Positions 42,896-55,416 of a stretch of 64,000 nt of DNA are shown piece by piece. The notes beneath the pieces were generated by a model, which saw only the letters and a program-made list of their open reading frames with translations, was not told the DNA's origin and made no database searches. This DNA comes from an uncultured Sphingomonadales bacterium (GTDB taxonomy: Bacteria; Pseudomonadota; Alphaproteobacteria; Sphingomonadales; Sphingomonadaceae): the NCBI GenBank assembly GCA_903839675.1, contig CAIMDB010000032.1:248001-312000 (forward strand), read 5' to 3'. Positions within the stretch are counted from its first letter, which is position 1. Each line of letters begins with the position of its first letter. The translations under genes and the position numbers were made by a program.

Positions 42896-45226
42896 GTGAG
42901 CACCAACCGTGCATCTGTGCGCCTTTTTTCGCGCTCTAGCCTCATCGCTGCGGCAGCTTTTGCCTGCGCGCACCCCGCTTTCGCTCAAGAGGCGACCGAG
43001 CCTGCCGAAGAAAGCAGCGAAATCATTGTGACGGCGCAAAAGCGCGCCCAGTCGCTTTCCGACGTTTCGCTCTCGGTGTCCGCTGTCGGCTCAGACCAGC
43101 TTGCCGCAAACAACACTGTCACCCTTGAAGGTCTGCAGTCGTTGGTGCCGTCCATCAGCTTCGGCAATGATTTCAACTTCGCCAAGCTGTTCATTCGCGG
43201 CATTGGCCTGTCGAGTTCGCTCCCCGGCGTCGATCCTTCGGTTGCGCTGCACGTTGATGGCGCTGTTGTCTCGTTGGCGCAGGCCCAGTTGGGATCCATG
43301 TTCGATCTTCAGCGTGTTGAAGTTCTGCGTGGCCCGCAAGGCACGCTCTATGGCCGCAACGCCACGGGGGGTGCGGTCAACCTCATCACGGCCAAGCCAA
43401 CGGAAACGCTGGACGGCTATGTCCGTCAGTCGTTTGGCGGCTCCGCGCTGCTGATCCAGACCGATGCCGCTATTGGCGGCCCGATTGCCGAAGGCGTGCG
43501 CGCACGCCTCGCCGTGCAGCGCATTAAGCGTGACGGTTTTGGCGTCAACGAATTCACGGGCAATGAGATCGACAATCTCAACCAATGGTCGGCGCGGGCG
43601 CATCTTGAATTGCTGCCGTCAGAATCGGTCAACATCCTGCTGACGGGCGAGTATCACCGTGAAGATGACCGGTCCTTGGCGATCAAGTTCCGTGAAGTGT
43701 CTTTTCCCGGCGTACTCACCGATGCTATCCCAGCCAATGACGGGCTGAGCGCCTTGGGCCAGCGTTTGAATGCAGATGGCACTGCGGCGCGCTTTGCCAC
43801 CAACCCGCGCAATATTGCGACGAACTTTGACCCGATCAATGATCGTAAGCAATGGGCGGTGACTGCCGCCGTCACGGTGGATGCCAGCGATGCGCTGACC
43901 TTTAAATCACTGACCAGCTATCGCAGTTTCGATGCGATCTTCTTCCATGATTTCGATATGTCGACCTATCTTGGATATCCGCTGGCGCAGACTAACGCTT
44001 TGCGCAGCAGCGCCAATCACTGGCAGCCGGCGTTCCAGCATCAGTTCAGCCAGGAACTGCAGGCCAATATTGAAACCGATAAGTTCCACGGCGTGTTCGG
44101 CCTTTTCTATCTTGATGAAAACATCAGGGTTGAAAACCATATCGGCCTTGATGTGCTGAGGAACACCGATCCGTTCCGCATCCAGTTTGATGGTCAGCTT
44201 GATGTGAAGACATGGGCAGCCTTTGCCAATGTCACGTACGATCTGTCCGACATGCTCTCGGTCAAAGGCGGCGCGCGCTACAGCTGGGAAGAACGTCGCT
44301 TGCGCAACAACACCGGGCTTGGTGTGGCCGCGCAGAACCTGCTGGTGCTTGATCCGCTGCAGTGGGACGCAACGAAGAGCTGGAATGACTTCTCTCCGTC
44401 GCTTGGCCTGGAGTTCCGCCCGAATGATGATCTGATGCTCTACGGCAACTGGTCCCGCGGCTTTAAGAGCGGCACGGCGGAAATCGGGTCAACCCGTCGC
44501 CTGTCGCCGACGCAGCCCCTGCCGTTTGTGGATCCTGAAAAGGTGGAAGCATATGAAATCGGGACGAAATACTCAGCCGGTGGCCTCAGCGCCAACCTCG
44601 CGGTCTTCTTCCAGCGGCTGAAGAACGGTCAGTTCTCCCTGACCCGCCCGATCCCGGCGTCGCCTTTCTTCACGAGCACGCTGACCAACGCGGCTGTCTC
44701 GGAAGCTTATGGCGCCGAATTTGACCTTCTGTGGCGCGCCACCGATGCGTTCACGCTGTCGGCGTCGGTTGGCTATCTCCATTCGGAGTTCACAAAGTTC
44801 ACCGCGTCCGATCCGCTTGATCCGCGCCTGTTTGCGCCCGGTGCGGTCGAGGCGCTGTTGGTCAAGGACCTGTCGGGCAACGCCACGCGCATGTCGCCCC
44901 GTTGGAGCCTGAACCTGAACCCGACTTACGATATTGGTCTTGGCAATGGCGGCAAGGTCCGGTTGGGTACCAACTTTGCGTATCGCAGCAAGCAGTATCA
45001 CACGGAGTTCAACGACGATCGCCTGGCTCAAAAGGGTTATATCCAGCTGGATGCCAATGTGATGTACCGTCATCCCGATGACCGTTTCTCGGCCAATTTC
45101 TGGGTCCGCAACATCACCAATGAACTGGTCTATGCGGGAAGCTTCTCGGTATCGACCAGCCGCGCCATTGGCGGCACGCTGATGCCACCGCGCACCTATG
45201 GCGTGACGCTCGGCTACGAATTCTGA
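42896..45226 (+). CDS. TonB-dependent outer membrane receptor
   Basis: This 776-residue active transporter has a signal peptide ending H-P-A-F-A-Q. The TonB box region is I-I-V-T-A-Q-K-R (near residue 43), followed by a plug domain with V-D-P-S-V-A-L-H-V-D-G-A and L-R-G-P-Q-G-T-L-Y-G-R-N-A-T-G-G-A-V-N, and a 22-strand barrel ending in Y-E-F. It starts with GTG behind AGGGAGGA. The substrate is unknown; no siderophore or sugar genes adjoin it. The AT-rich palindrome upstream suggests specific regulation. A strong terminator follows. Confidence 0.93.
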   Translation: MSTNRASVRLFSRSSLIAAAAFACAHPAFAQEATEPAEESSEIIVTAQKRAQSLSDVSLSVSAVGSDQLAANNTVTLEGLQSLVPSISFGNDFNFAKLFIRGIGLSSSLPGVDPSVALHVDGAVVSLAQAQLGSMFDLQRVEVLRGPQGTLYGRNATGGAVNLITAKPTETLDGYVRQSFGGSALLIQTDAAIGGPIAEGVRARLAVQRIKRDGFGVNEFTGNEIDNLNQWSARAHLELLPSESVNILLTGEYHREDDRSLAIKFREVSFPGVLTDAIPANDGLSALGQRLNADGTAARFATNPRNIATNFDPINDRKQWAVTAAVTVDASDALTFKSLTSYRSFDAIFFHDFDMSTYLGYPLAQTNALRSSANHWQPAFQHQFSQELQANIETDKFHGVFGLFYLDENIRVENHIGLDVLRNTDPFRIQFDGQLDVKTWAAFANVTYDLSDMLSVKGGARYSWEERRLRNNTGLGVAAQNLLVLDPLQWDATKSWNDFSPSLGLEFRPNDDLMLYGNWSRGFKSGTAEIGSTRRLSPTQPLPFVDPEKVEAYEIGTKYSAGGLSANLAVFFQRLKNGQFSLTRPIPASPFFTSTLTNAAVSEAYGAEFDLLWRATDAFTLSASVGYLHSEFTKFTASDPLDPRLFAPGAVEALLVKDLSGNATRMSPRWSLNLNPTYDIGLGNGGKVRLGTNFAYRSKQYHTEFNDDRLAQKGYIQLDANVMYRHPDDRFSANFWVRNITNELVYAGSFSVSTSRAIGGTLMPPRTYGVTLGYEF

Positions 45227-45263
45227 TCCACCCGCGTCCGCTTTGCGGGCAAAGGACCTTCAG

Positions 45264-45293
45264 GGGCCGTCGGTTACTCCGGCGGCCCTTTTT
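45264..45293 (+). terminator. Intrinsic terminator of the TonB receptor
   Basis: GGGCCGTCGG (45264-45273) pairs with CCGGCGGCCC (45279-45288) around the loop TTACT, giving a 10-bp stem with one G-T pair, followed at once by TTTTT. It is a textbook rho-independent terminator 38 nt after the stop. Confidence 0.88.
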
Positions 45294-45396
45294 GTTGGGG
45301 GCCAGAACTTTACCGAGAGGAAATCGACCTGCACGCGCCGGTCGCTGTTGCCCAGCGCCGCATCACTTCAGCTCTATGTCGGAAAACCGAATGCGA

Positions 45397-45472
45397 TGGT
45401 GGAGCTGAGGGGAATCGAACCCCTGACCTCATCATTGCGAACGATGCGCTCTACCAACTGAGCTACAGCCCC
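45397..45472 (-). tRNA. tRNA-Ala (anticodon CGC)
   Basis: On the minus strand the 76-nt gene begins GGGGCTGTAGCTCAGTTGG and ends with encoded CCA. The acceptor stem GGGGCTG/CAGCTCC, D arm GCTC/GAGC, anticodon arm CATCG-TTCGCAA-TGATG and T arm with GGTTCGATTCC all fold. The anticodon is CGC, which reads the alanine codon GCG. Confidence 0.95.
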
Positions 45473-45613
45473 GCACTCGAAATCCGCCCTTAGCGGCGCC
45501 AAATTGCCCTTGCAATGGGGAACGCTTGCCCTGCGCGGGAATTGAAATAGAAGCGGTTGGGAACGGGAACGGCAATCGCCCCGGCATCATAAAAACACGA
45601 GAGGAGCCTTCAC

Positions 45614-46621
45614 ATGGCACGCGCATGGTATTTCAAATCAACTCCCGATGGTCTGCCGACACTGGACAATGTCGCGCTGGCGGATCTGCCGCATCAGGAC
45701 CTAGGCCCCAACCAGATCCGCGTGCGCAACGCCTATCTGTCGGTCGATCCTTACATGCGCGGCCGCATGACGACGGTGAAGTCGTATGTCCCGGGTTTTG
45801 AGGTCGACCAGCCGATGACAGGCGGCGCTGTGGGCGAAGTCATTGAAAGCACAGCCGAAGGTTATGCGGTTGGCGATAAGGTCATGCACATGAACGGCTG
45901 GCGCGATGAAGCGATTGTCGACATTGCAGGCGGTGGTGCGCCGACCGATCCACAAAAGCTGCCCCCGCTCAACATCCCCATCCAGACGTTCCTCCACAAT
46001 CTCGGCCTGACAGGCGCGACCGCCTATATGGGCCTGATGAAGACCGCTGCGGCTAAGCCCGGTGATATTGTTTTCGTCTCCGCAGCAGCCGGTGCCGTTG
46101 GCTCAGCGGTTGTCCAGATTGCGAAGAAAAAGGGCATGACAGTCATCGGCTCGGCCGGGGGCGCTGCCAAGTGCGAATGGGTCCGCTCGCTCGGGGCCGA
46201 TGCCTGTGTCGATTACAAAGCGGGCAACCTGCTGGAACAGCTAAGCGCGGCAGCCCCAAACGGGATTGACGTGTACTTCGACAATGTCGGCGGCGATCAT
46301 CTCGATGCCGCCTTTGCGCTGGCGCGGGATTATGCGCGCTTTGCGATTTGCGGCATGATCGACAAATATAATGAGGCCGATCAGGGGCATGAGTTCAAGT
46401 ATATCCTGCGCTCCATCCCCGCGCGGATCAACATGCGTGGCTTCATCTTCACAGACTATGCCGAGTTCATGCCGGAGTTTCTGGCTGAGGTCGCGCCGAT
46501 GGTGCTGTCGGGTGAAATGAAGATGCAGGAAACCGTGCACGAAGGCCTCGACACCACGTTTGACGCGTTCCTTGGGCTCTTTTCGGGCGCCAACACGGGT
46601 AAGATGCTGGTCCGCATCTAA
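45614..46621 (+). CDS. Zinc-independent MDR NADP-dependent oxidoreductase (CurA-like)
   Basis: This 335-residue medium-chain reductase without zinc ligands resembles NADPH-dependent curcumin/alkenal double-bond reductases. Features are V-D-P-Y-M-R-G-R-M near 46, the cofactor loop A-A-A-G-A-V-G-S-A-V near 155, and N-V-G-G-D-H-L-D near 220. GAGGAG precedes the ATG. It stands alone between the tRNA gene and a strong hairpin. Likely reduces enones or similar alkenals, with the exact substrate unknown. Confidence 0.9.
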   Translation: MARAWYFKSTPDGLPTLDNVALADLPHQDLGPNQIRVRNAYLSVDPYMRGRMTTVKSYVPGFEVDQPMTGGAVGEVIESTAEGYAVGDKVMHMNGWRDEAIVDIAGGGAPTDPQKLPPLNIPIQTFLHNLGLTGATAYMGLMKTAAAKPGDIVFVSAAAGAVGSAVVQIAKKKGMTVIGSAGGAAKCEWVRSLGADACVDYKAGNLLEQLSAAAPNGIDVYFDNVGGDHLDAAFALARDYARFAICGMIDKYNEADQGHEFKYILRSIPARINMRGFIFTDYAEFMPEFLAEVAPMVLSGEMKMQETVHEGLDTTFDAFLGLFSGANTGKMLVRI

Positions 46622-46628
46622 AACCCAA

Positions 46629-46661
46629 GCGGGCGCGGATCTTTGGTGGGTCCGCGCCCGC
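46629..46661 (+). terminator. Hairpin after the MDR reductase gene
   Basis: GCGGGCGCGGATC (46629-46641) pairs with GGTCCGCGCCCGC (46649-46661), a 13-bp stem with one G-T pair and a loop of seven. No long T-run follows (CTGTCTTGCC), so termination may be partial. Confidence 0.6.
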
Positions 46662-46706
46662 CTGTCTTGCCATTTTGGACCAATCCCCGCAAACAGGGGT
46701 ATGACG

Positions 46707-47252
46707 ATGGCACGCGCCCTTTCCTTTGCTTCTGTCGCGCTGGCGCTGGCCGGTTGCGTCAGCGCGCCACAGACGTCGGCGCCACCACCTCCGCCGCCGC
46801 CCAAAGTAGCGCCGCCTCCGCCCGTGGTGATCCAGCCCCGCCCCTCAAACTGGGAGGACTGGCGGGCGACGCCGGGGGACTGGGCCTATCGCAGGGATGC
46901 GCGCGGTTCGGTCGCCCTATTCGGGCCGCCGGGGGCCAATGCGCTTTTCGTCATTCGCTGTGATCAGGCAGCTTCGCGGGTCTATCTCTCGCGCGGCGGC
47001 AGTTTTCCGGTGGGGCAGTCGGGCCAGATGAGCATCCGCACCTCCAGCACCGCGCGGAGTTTGTCAGCGGGCAACAGCAGTGAAAGCCCGCCTTTTGTGG
47101 CGGCTGAGCTGGTTGGGTCAGATCGTTTGCTCGACGCAATGGTCCACAGCCGCGGGAAGTTCCTGGTGTCGGTGCGTGGCGCAGACGATCTCGTCGTGCC
47201 CACATGGGCCGAATTTGCGCGGGTTGTTGAGGATTGCCGGGCCGGGAATTGA
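46707..47252 (+). CDS. Putative lipoprotein
   Basis: This 181-residue protein carries a lipobox (L-A-L-A-G-C at residue 16) and so is probably anchored in a membrane by a lipidated Cys. A Pro-rich linker (Pro-Pro repeats, residues 25-42) leads to a globular domain with a Cys pair (I-R-C-D and E-D-C-R). I do not recognise the domain. I chose ATG 46707 because AGGGG lies 7 nt upstream; ATG 46701 is in frame but too close to it. It has no clear operon partner. Confidence 0.7.
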   Translation: MARALSFASVALALAGCVSAPQTSAPPPPPPPKVAPPPPVVIQPRPSNWEDWRATPGDWAYRRDARGSVALFGPPGANALFVIRCDQAASRVYLSRGGSFPVGQSGQMSIRTSSTARSLSAGNSSESPPFVAAELVGSDRLLDAMVHSRGKFLVSVRGADDLVVPTWAEFARVVEDCRAGN

Positions 47253-47397
47253 AGGCGCCCGTGAAGCAGGCCCGAAGCTCTCATTCTGACAGCAAAATAG
47301 ATGAATTCAAGACTTGATTGCGCGACTCACCTGACTCATGTTGCGGGTGCGACCCATTCGGTTCGCATGGCGCATTACAGCGAAAGGAGGTGATCCG

Positions 47398-47445
47398 ATG
47401 TCTCATGGTCCAGCTAAGAGGTCGGAAAGGGTGATCCGCAGCTAG
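47398..47445 (+). CDS. 15-codon micro-ORF behind the extreme Shine-Dalgarno
   Basis: The ORF encodes M-S-H-G-P-A-K-R-S-E-R-V-I-R-S and stops at TAG 47443-47445. It has a basic character (four Arg/Lys) and no hydrophobic segment. The ribosome site is stronger than that of any gene in the window, but the spacing to ATG is short if the core GGAGG is used (7 nt to ATG). It may be a regulatory peptide, or only a ribosome-capture device. No downstream gene on this strand exists to be attenuated. Confidence 0.35.
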   Translation: MSHGPAKRSERVIRS

Positions 47446-47538
47446 GCGCGATTTATCGCTGCCTTTGGTCTCTGCAGAAACGGATGCCGCTGAAGAATTC
47501 CAGCAGGCTCTACACCTCCGATCGCTGACCATGCTGAA

Positions 47539-47568
47539 GGGTCGCAGAACTGCTAGGTTCTGCGGCCC
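47539..47568. terminator. Hairpin terminator between micro-ORF and phhA
   Basis: GGGTCGCAGAAC (47539-47550) pairs with GTTCTGCGGCCC (47557-47568) through 12 bp with one G-T pair and a 6-nt loop. On the plus strand TTCTC follows; on the minus strand no T-run. It may end both the phhA and the plus-strand transcripts. Confidence 0.65.
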
Positions 47569-47571
47569 TTC

Positions 47572-48447
47572 TCATGTCTGGGACGTGCGGCCCTTCACAT
47601 GCTCCTGCGTCCCGCGCATATAGATGCGGTCTTCGGGCAAGATCTCGGCAACGCTAATGCCAGGCAGCACGTTCAGCTCCTGGTAGAGCGGGGCGAAGTC
47701 CGTCTCGACTGTCACCTTCAGCAGATGGGCAAGGCTGGACACGACAAAATAGCTCTGCTGAAAATCATCGATCCGGTACTCGGTCCGCATCAGGCGCAGC
47801 AGATCAAAGCCGATCCGGTTGGGGCTGGGATCGTCGAGCGCAAAGAGGCTTTCCGCATGGCTCGAAACAATGCCCGCGCCATAAGCGCGCAAGGCGCCAC
47901 CTTCTTCGATCAGCCCGAATTCAACGGTGTACCAATAGAGCCGCGCCAGCTTGTGCAGCGCGCCAAAGCCAAGGCTGCGCAACCCGCCGCGCCCATAGGC
48001 AACCATGTAATCAGCAAAGACGGGATCGGCGAGCATCGGCACATGGCCGAAGACGTCGTGGAAGATATCAGGTTCCTGCAGATAGTCGATCTGGTCGGGC
48101 CGCCGGATAAAATTGCCTGCCGGAAAGCGCCGGTTGGCCAAGTGCTCAAAAAAGACAGCGTCCGGAACTAGGCCGGGGACGGCGACAACCGACCATCCCG
48201 TCGCGGCCATCAGCCGGGCATTGAGTTCACGATAGTCGGGTATGCCGGAGCGGGAGAGGCGCAGCACATTGAGCCCTCGTAAGAAGGCGTCTGCGGCACG
48301 GCCGGGCAGCATATCGGATTGGCGGGCAAACAGCCGGTCCCACATGGCATGGTCGTCTGCGCTGAAGGCGTCCCAATTCTGTGGGATCGTCCAGTCCGGT
48401 GCAGCGCCGGGGGGTGGCGTGTCGTGGATATGGGATGCGGCAGGCAT
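47572..48447 (-). CDS. phhA: Phenylalanine 4-monooxygenase
   Basis: This 291-residue aromatic amino acid hydroxylase converts Phe to Tyr with tetrahydropterin and oxygen. The iron ligands are in place: H130 and H135 in D-I-F-H-D-V-F-G-H, and E176 in Y-W-Y-T-V-E-F-G-L. The protein is a catalytic domain without the ACT regulatory domain of animal enzymes. No pterin dehydratase (phhB) lies in the window. The 54 nt between gyrB and phhA hold a 34-nt dyad, a candidate operator or terminator. Confidence 0.95.
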   Translation of the reverse strand: MPAASHIHDTPPPGAAPDWTIPQNWDAFSADDHAMWDRLFARQSDMLPGRAADAFLRGLNVLRLSRSGIPDYRELNARLMAATGWSVVAVPGLVPDAVFFEHLANRRFPAGNFIRRPDQIDYLQEPDIFHDVFGHVPMLADPVFADYMVAYGRGGLRSLGFGALHKLARLYWYTVEFGLIEEGGALRAYGAGIVSSHAESLFALDDPSPNRIGFDLLRLMRTEYRIDDFQQSYFVVSSLAHLLKVTVETDFAPLYQELNVLPGISVAEILPEDRIYMRGTQEHVKGRTSQT

Positions 48448-48459
48448 AGGCCCAGAGTA

Positions 48460-48493
48460 GCGCCAACCAGTTTCAATTGAAACCAGTTGGCGC
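48460..48493. repeat. 34-nt inverted repeat between gyrB and phhA
   Basis: GCGCCAAC (48460-48467) and GTTGGCGC (48486-48493) flank a perfect 14-bp palindrome, GTTTCAATTGAAAC (48470-48483); only two dinucleotides (CA opposite CA) break full symmetry. It can fold as one long hairpin. It sits 12 nt before phhA and 8 nt after gyrB, on the same strand. No T-run follows, so an operator for phhA fits at least as well as a terminator of gyrB. Confidence 0.6.
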
Positions 48494-48501
48494 GGTCTGG
48501 A

Positions 48502-52744
<4,243 letters not shown>

Positions 52745-52759
52745 CAGCGCAGAATAGAG

Positions 52760-52787
52760 GGGCCCGCGCGCTGACGCAAACGGGCCC
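52760..52787 (-). terminator. Possible hairpin between cyp153 and fadD
   Basis: GGGCCCG (52760-52766) and CGGGCCC (52781-52787) form a 7-bp stem with a 14-nt loop; on the minus strand CTCTATTCT follows. Only a weak T-content supports termination, so cyp153 and fadD may still be partly cotranscribed. Confidence 0.4.
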
Positions 52788-52814
52788 GATCTAAGGTTAA
52801 ACGCACAGGCGCGA

Positions 52815-54071
52815 TCAATATTTGGTCAGTTCGACCTGCATCGACTTATAGCCATGCACGAAGCTGGCCGGCACGCGGACGGGCTCTTCCAAAACGTTCA
52901 CGCGCAGGCGGCGCTTTTGCATTTCAGAGATCAGCGTGGTCAGCTGCAGCTCGGCGACGCGAGCGCCGACACAGCGGTGGATGCCATAGCCGAAGGCCAG
53001 ATGACGGCGGGCGTTCTCGCGGTCGACAATGATCTTGTCGCCATCGGGGAATACGCTTTCGTCGCGGTTGGCCGAGCAATACCAAAGCGCCAGCTTGTCG
53101 CGCTTCTTGATCTGGTGGCCGAACAGCTCTGTGTCTTCGGTCGCCGTGCGGCGCATATGGGCCAGCGGCGTCTGCCAGCGGATCAGCTCATGCATCGCAT
53201 TGACCGCGAGTTCATGGTCGTGATTTTGCTCAAGCTTGGCCCGCTCTTCGGGGAATTTGTCGAGCCCGTAAGCGAACGCCGTCATCGAGTTGCGCGTGGT
53301 GTCATTGCCGCCGACGATCAGGAGGATGAGGTTCCCCATGAATTCCTGATGGCTCATATGCTTCATTGCATCGGACTGCAGCATGATCGAGATGAGGTCA
53401 TGCTTGCCGGGGTTCTGGGCCTTTTTGTCCCAAAGGTCTTTAAACGAGGCGCCCATTTCAAAGGCGGTCGCAAGGCGGTGCTGGCGCTGCTCCAGCGTCC
53501 CGAAGCTTTCGATATCGCCAAGCACGTCTGACCAATGGGTCAGCTTGTGGCGCTCTTCAAACGGGAAGTCGAACAGGATGGCGAGCATCTGTGTCGTCAA
53601 CTCGATGGACAGCTTTTCCACCCAATCAAACGGCGTGTTGAGCGGCAGGCTGTCGAGCACAGCGGCGGTGCGTTCAACGGTGTCGGCGCGCATGCGTTCC
53701 ACTTCGGCGGGACCAAAGGCAGGCGCGACAGTGCGGCGTTGGGCTGTGTGCTGCGGCGGGTCCATGGCGATGAACATCGGCATCGGCACATCGCCTTCCT
53801 GCAGATGGTCGATCCCGTCACCGGCAACCGTGATGCCGCCATATTCCCAGCTGGACGAAAAGACTTTGGGCAGCGCCTCAATATGCATGATCGGCTTGTA
53901 GGTCGTGACCGACCAATAGGGGCCGAACTTGGACTCCGGGCAATAGTGGATGGGCGCGGTTTCGCGCATCTGCCGCATCGGTTCCTGCCACACATCATTG
54001 GCAAAAAGCTCCGCGCGGGAAACGTCCCAAGGGTTTGCTTCGACTGCTTCGTCCTTCAGCACGGTCGCCAT
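52815..54071 (-). CDS. Cytochrome P450, CYP153 family
   Basis: This 418-residue soluble bacterial P450 matches the CYP153 family, which hydroxylates terminal carbons of alkanes, fatty acids and related chains. It has the I-helix oxygen motif G-G-N-D-T-T-R-N-S, the K-helix E-x-x-R (E-L-I-R), and the heme loop F-G-Y-G-I-H-R-C-V-G with C367 as the thiolate. CYP153 enzymes need a ferredoxin and a ferredoxin reductase; neither gene lies beside it, so it is an orphan here. fadD downstream suggests that products enter fatty acid metabolism. Substrate chain length is not readable. Confidence 0.9.
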   Translation of the reverse strand: MATVLKDEAVEANPWDVSRAELFANDVWQEPMRQMRETAPIHYCPESKFGPYWSVTTYKPIMHIEALPKVFSSSWEYGGITVAGDGIDHLQEGDVPMPMFIAMDPPQHTAQRRTVAPAFGPAEVERMRADTVERTAAVLDSLPLNTPFDWVEKLSIELTTQMLAILFDFPFEERHKLTHWSDVLGDIESFGTLEQRQHRLATAFEMGASFKDLWDKKAQNPGKHDLISIMLQSDAMKHMSHQEFMGNLILLIVGGNDTTRNSMTAFAYGLDKFPEERAKLEQNHDHELAVNAMHELIRWQTPLAHMRRTATEDTELFGHQIKKRDKLALWYCSANRDESVFPDGDKIIVDRENARRHLAFGYGIHRCVGARVAELQLTTLISEMQKRRLRVNVLEEPVRVPASFVHGYKSMQVELTKY

Positions 54072-54201
54072 GCCAGTCCGCTCCTGTTTGTTTTTAGATC
54101 CAGTTTCAGTCTGCCACTGTTTACATCAGTGTCAATGGGATTCGGGGCAAGGCTGCGGCAAATGACGGGTGCTTGCGATGAAGTGAGCGGCGGGGCGGGC
54201 G

Positions 54202-55416
54202 TCAGCGCTTGCGCCGCAGGAACGACAGCAGCCCCGGCCCGGATTTCAGAACCCCGCGCCGGAACAGCCCGGCCGTGATCCAGATGGTGATGGCGACCCA
54301 AAGCCCCTGCCAGCCAAGCGCGACAAGATGCGGCCAAATTTCCGGCTCATTCGCGGCACGGGCGGCCATCGCAAAGGGGGAACTGAAGGGGAAGATTTCG
54401 GCAAAGCGGGCCAGACCACTCTCCGGAGCCCCCGCCGCAGCCGAAGACAGGCCAAACATCGCCACCTGAAAGATCGTGATGGGCAGCGACATCATCTGGA
54501 TTTCACGCATGGTGGAGGCCTGTGTGCCCACACCGAGGAAGATGGCGCCGAGCAGCATGAACGCCATGGTGAAATAAAGCGCACAGAGCAGGAGGAAGGC
54601 CGGTAGGCCGACAGCCGCAGCAATGGGCGGCAAAGGAATGAAACTGGCGGACAGCGCAATAGCGACGCCCGCCAACCCCGCCCAGAAGCTGACAAAGAGC
54701 AGGGCCACGCCGAACATGCCGATCAGCTTGCCGAGGAACACAGCCTCCAGCGGGGCTGCAGCAGCGAGAATTTCGATGACTTTGTTGGACTTCTCCTCCG
54801 CCAACATCCCCACCGATTGTCCGGCCAGCAGCAAAGTCAGGAAGAAGATGCCGAACACCGCGGCATAGCCGGTCGCATGCTTGCTGCTTGCACTCGCGGT
54901 CGTGACTTTCCTGTCCGTCGTTTGCGCATGGCTCAGCAGCGTGCCCGGCGCGATGCCTGCTTTGCGGTCGCGCAGGGCCTGTTCCGCCAGCGTCGCCAGA
55001 TAGGTGGAGCGCCGACCGTCTTCCTTCAGGATGGTGGGCTTTTCGAGCGGACCATAAAGAATGGCGACAAAGTTGGGATCGGGCTGCGCCAGAAGCGCTT
55101 GGGCGACGGCGGCGCCGTTGGTGCCGTGCTCCGGGATGAGGTCAAGCTTCGGCGGCTGGATTTCACGCGGCAACATTGTCCGGAGGCGCGCGTCCGCGTC
55201 GACCAGAAAGGGCCCGTCTGTCGGCGCGGCGATGATGCCGATGCGCATTTTGTCCTGCGATGTATCGGCAATTTGGGCCGCACCCGTCAGGCCCAACAAG
55301 CTCATCAGGATCATGAACAAGGGTGCGAGTAGAAACAGCAAGAAGGTGGGTGTGGCGACCACAGCGGTAAAGTCACGCCGCGCAACAACCAGCGCCTGAC
55401 GGGTAAAGGCGCTCAT
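54202..55416 (-). CDS. ABC-2 type transporter permease (NatB-like)
   Basis: This 404-residue permease has an N-terminal helix (about residues 20-45), a large extracytoplasmic domain (about 50-190), and five to six helices after 190, the layout of the ABC-2/NatB family with sodium export or antibiotic efflux in relatives. ATGA overlap with the ATP-binding subunit. The substrate is unknown. Confidence 0.88.
   Translation of the reverse strand: MSAFTRQALVVARRDFTAVVATPTFLLFLLAPLFMILMSLLGLTGAAQIADTSQDKMRIGIIAAPTDGPFLVDADARLRTMLPREIQPPKLDLIPEHGTNGAAVAQALLAQPDPNFVAILYGPLEKPTILKEDGRRSTYLATLAEQALRDRKAGIAPGTLLSHAQTTDRKVTTASASSKHATGYAAVFGIFFLTLLLAGQSVGMLAEEKSNKVIEILAAAAPLEAVFLGKLIGMFGVALLFVSFWAGLAGVAIALSASFIPLPPIAAAVGLPAFLLLCALYFTMAFMLLGAIFLGVGTQASTMREIQMMSLPITIFQVAMFGLSSAAAGAPESGLARFAEIFPFSSPFAMAARAANEPEIWPHLVALGWQGLWVAITIWITAGLFRRGVLKSGPGLLSFLRRKR

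Larger units (their letters stand above)
47380..47568 (+). ncRNA. Candidate riboregulator / small transcript with extreme Shine-Dalgarno
   Basis: GAAAGGAGGTGATCC (47382-47396) is the exact complement of the 3' end of 16S rRNA and sits one base before ATG 47398, which opens a 15-codon ORF. CACCTCC (47513-47519) downstream can pair with the core GGAGGTG (47386-47392), and flanking GCG/CGC extend this. A hairpin (47539-47568) closes the segment. The sum looks like a leader or small RNA with a switchable ribosome site. No transcript evidence is available here; type is inferred. Confidence 0.45.
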
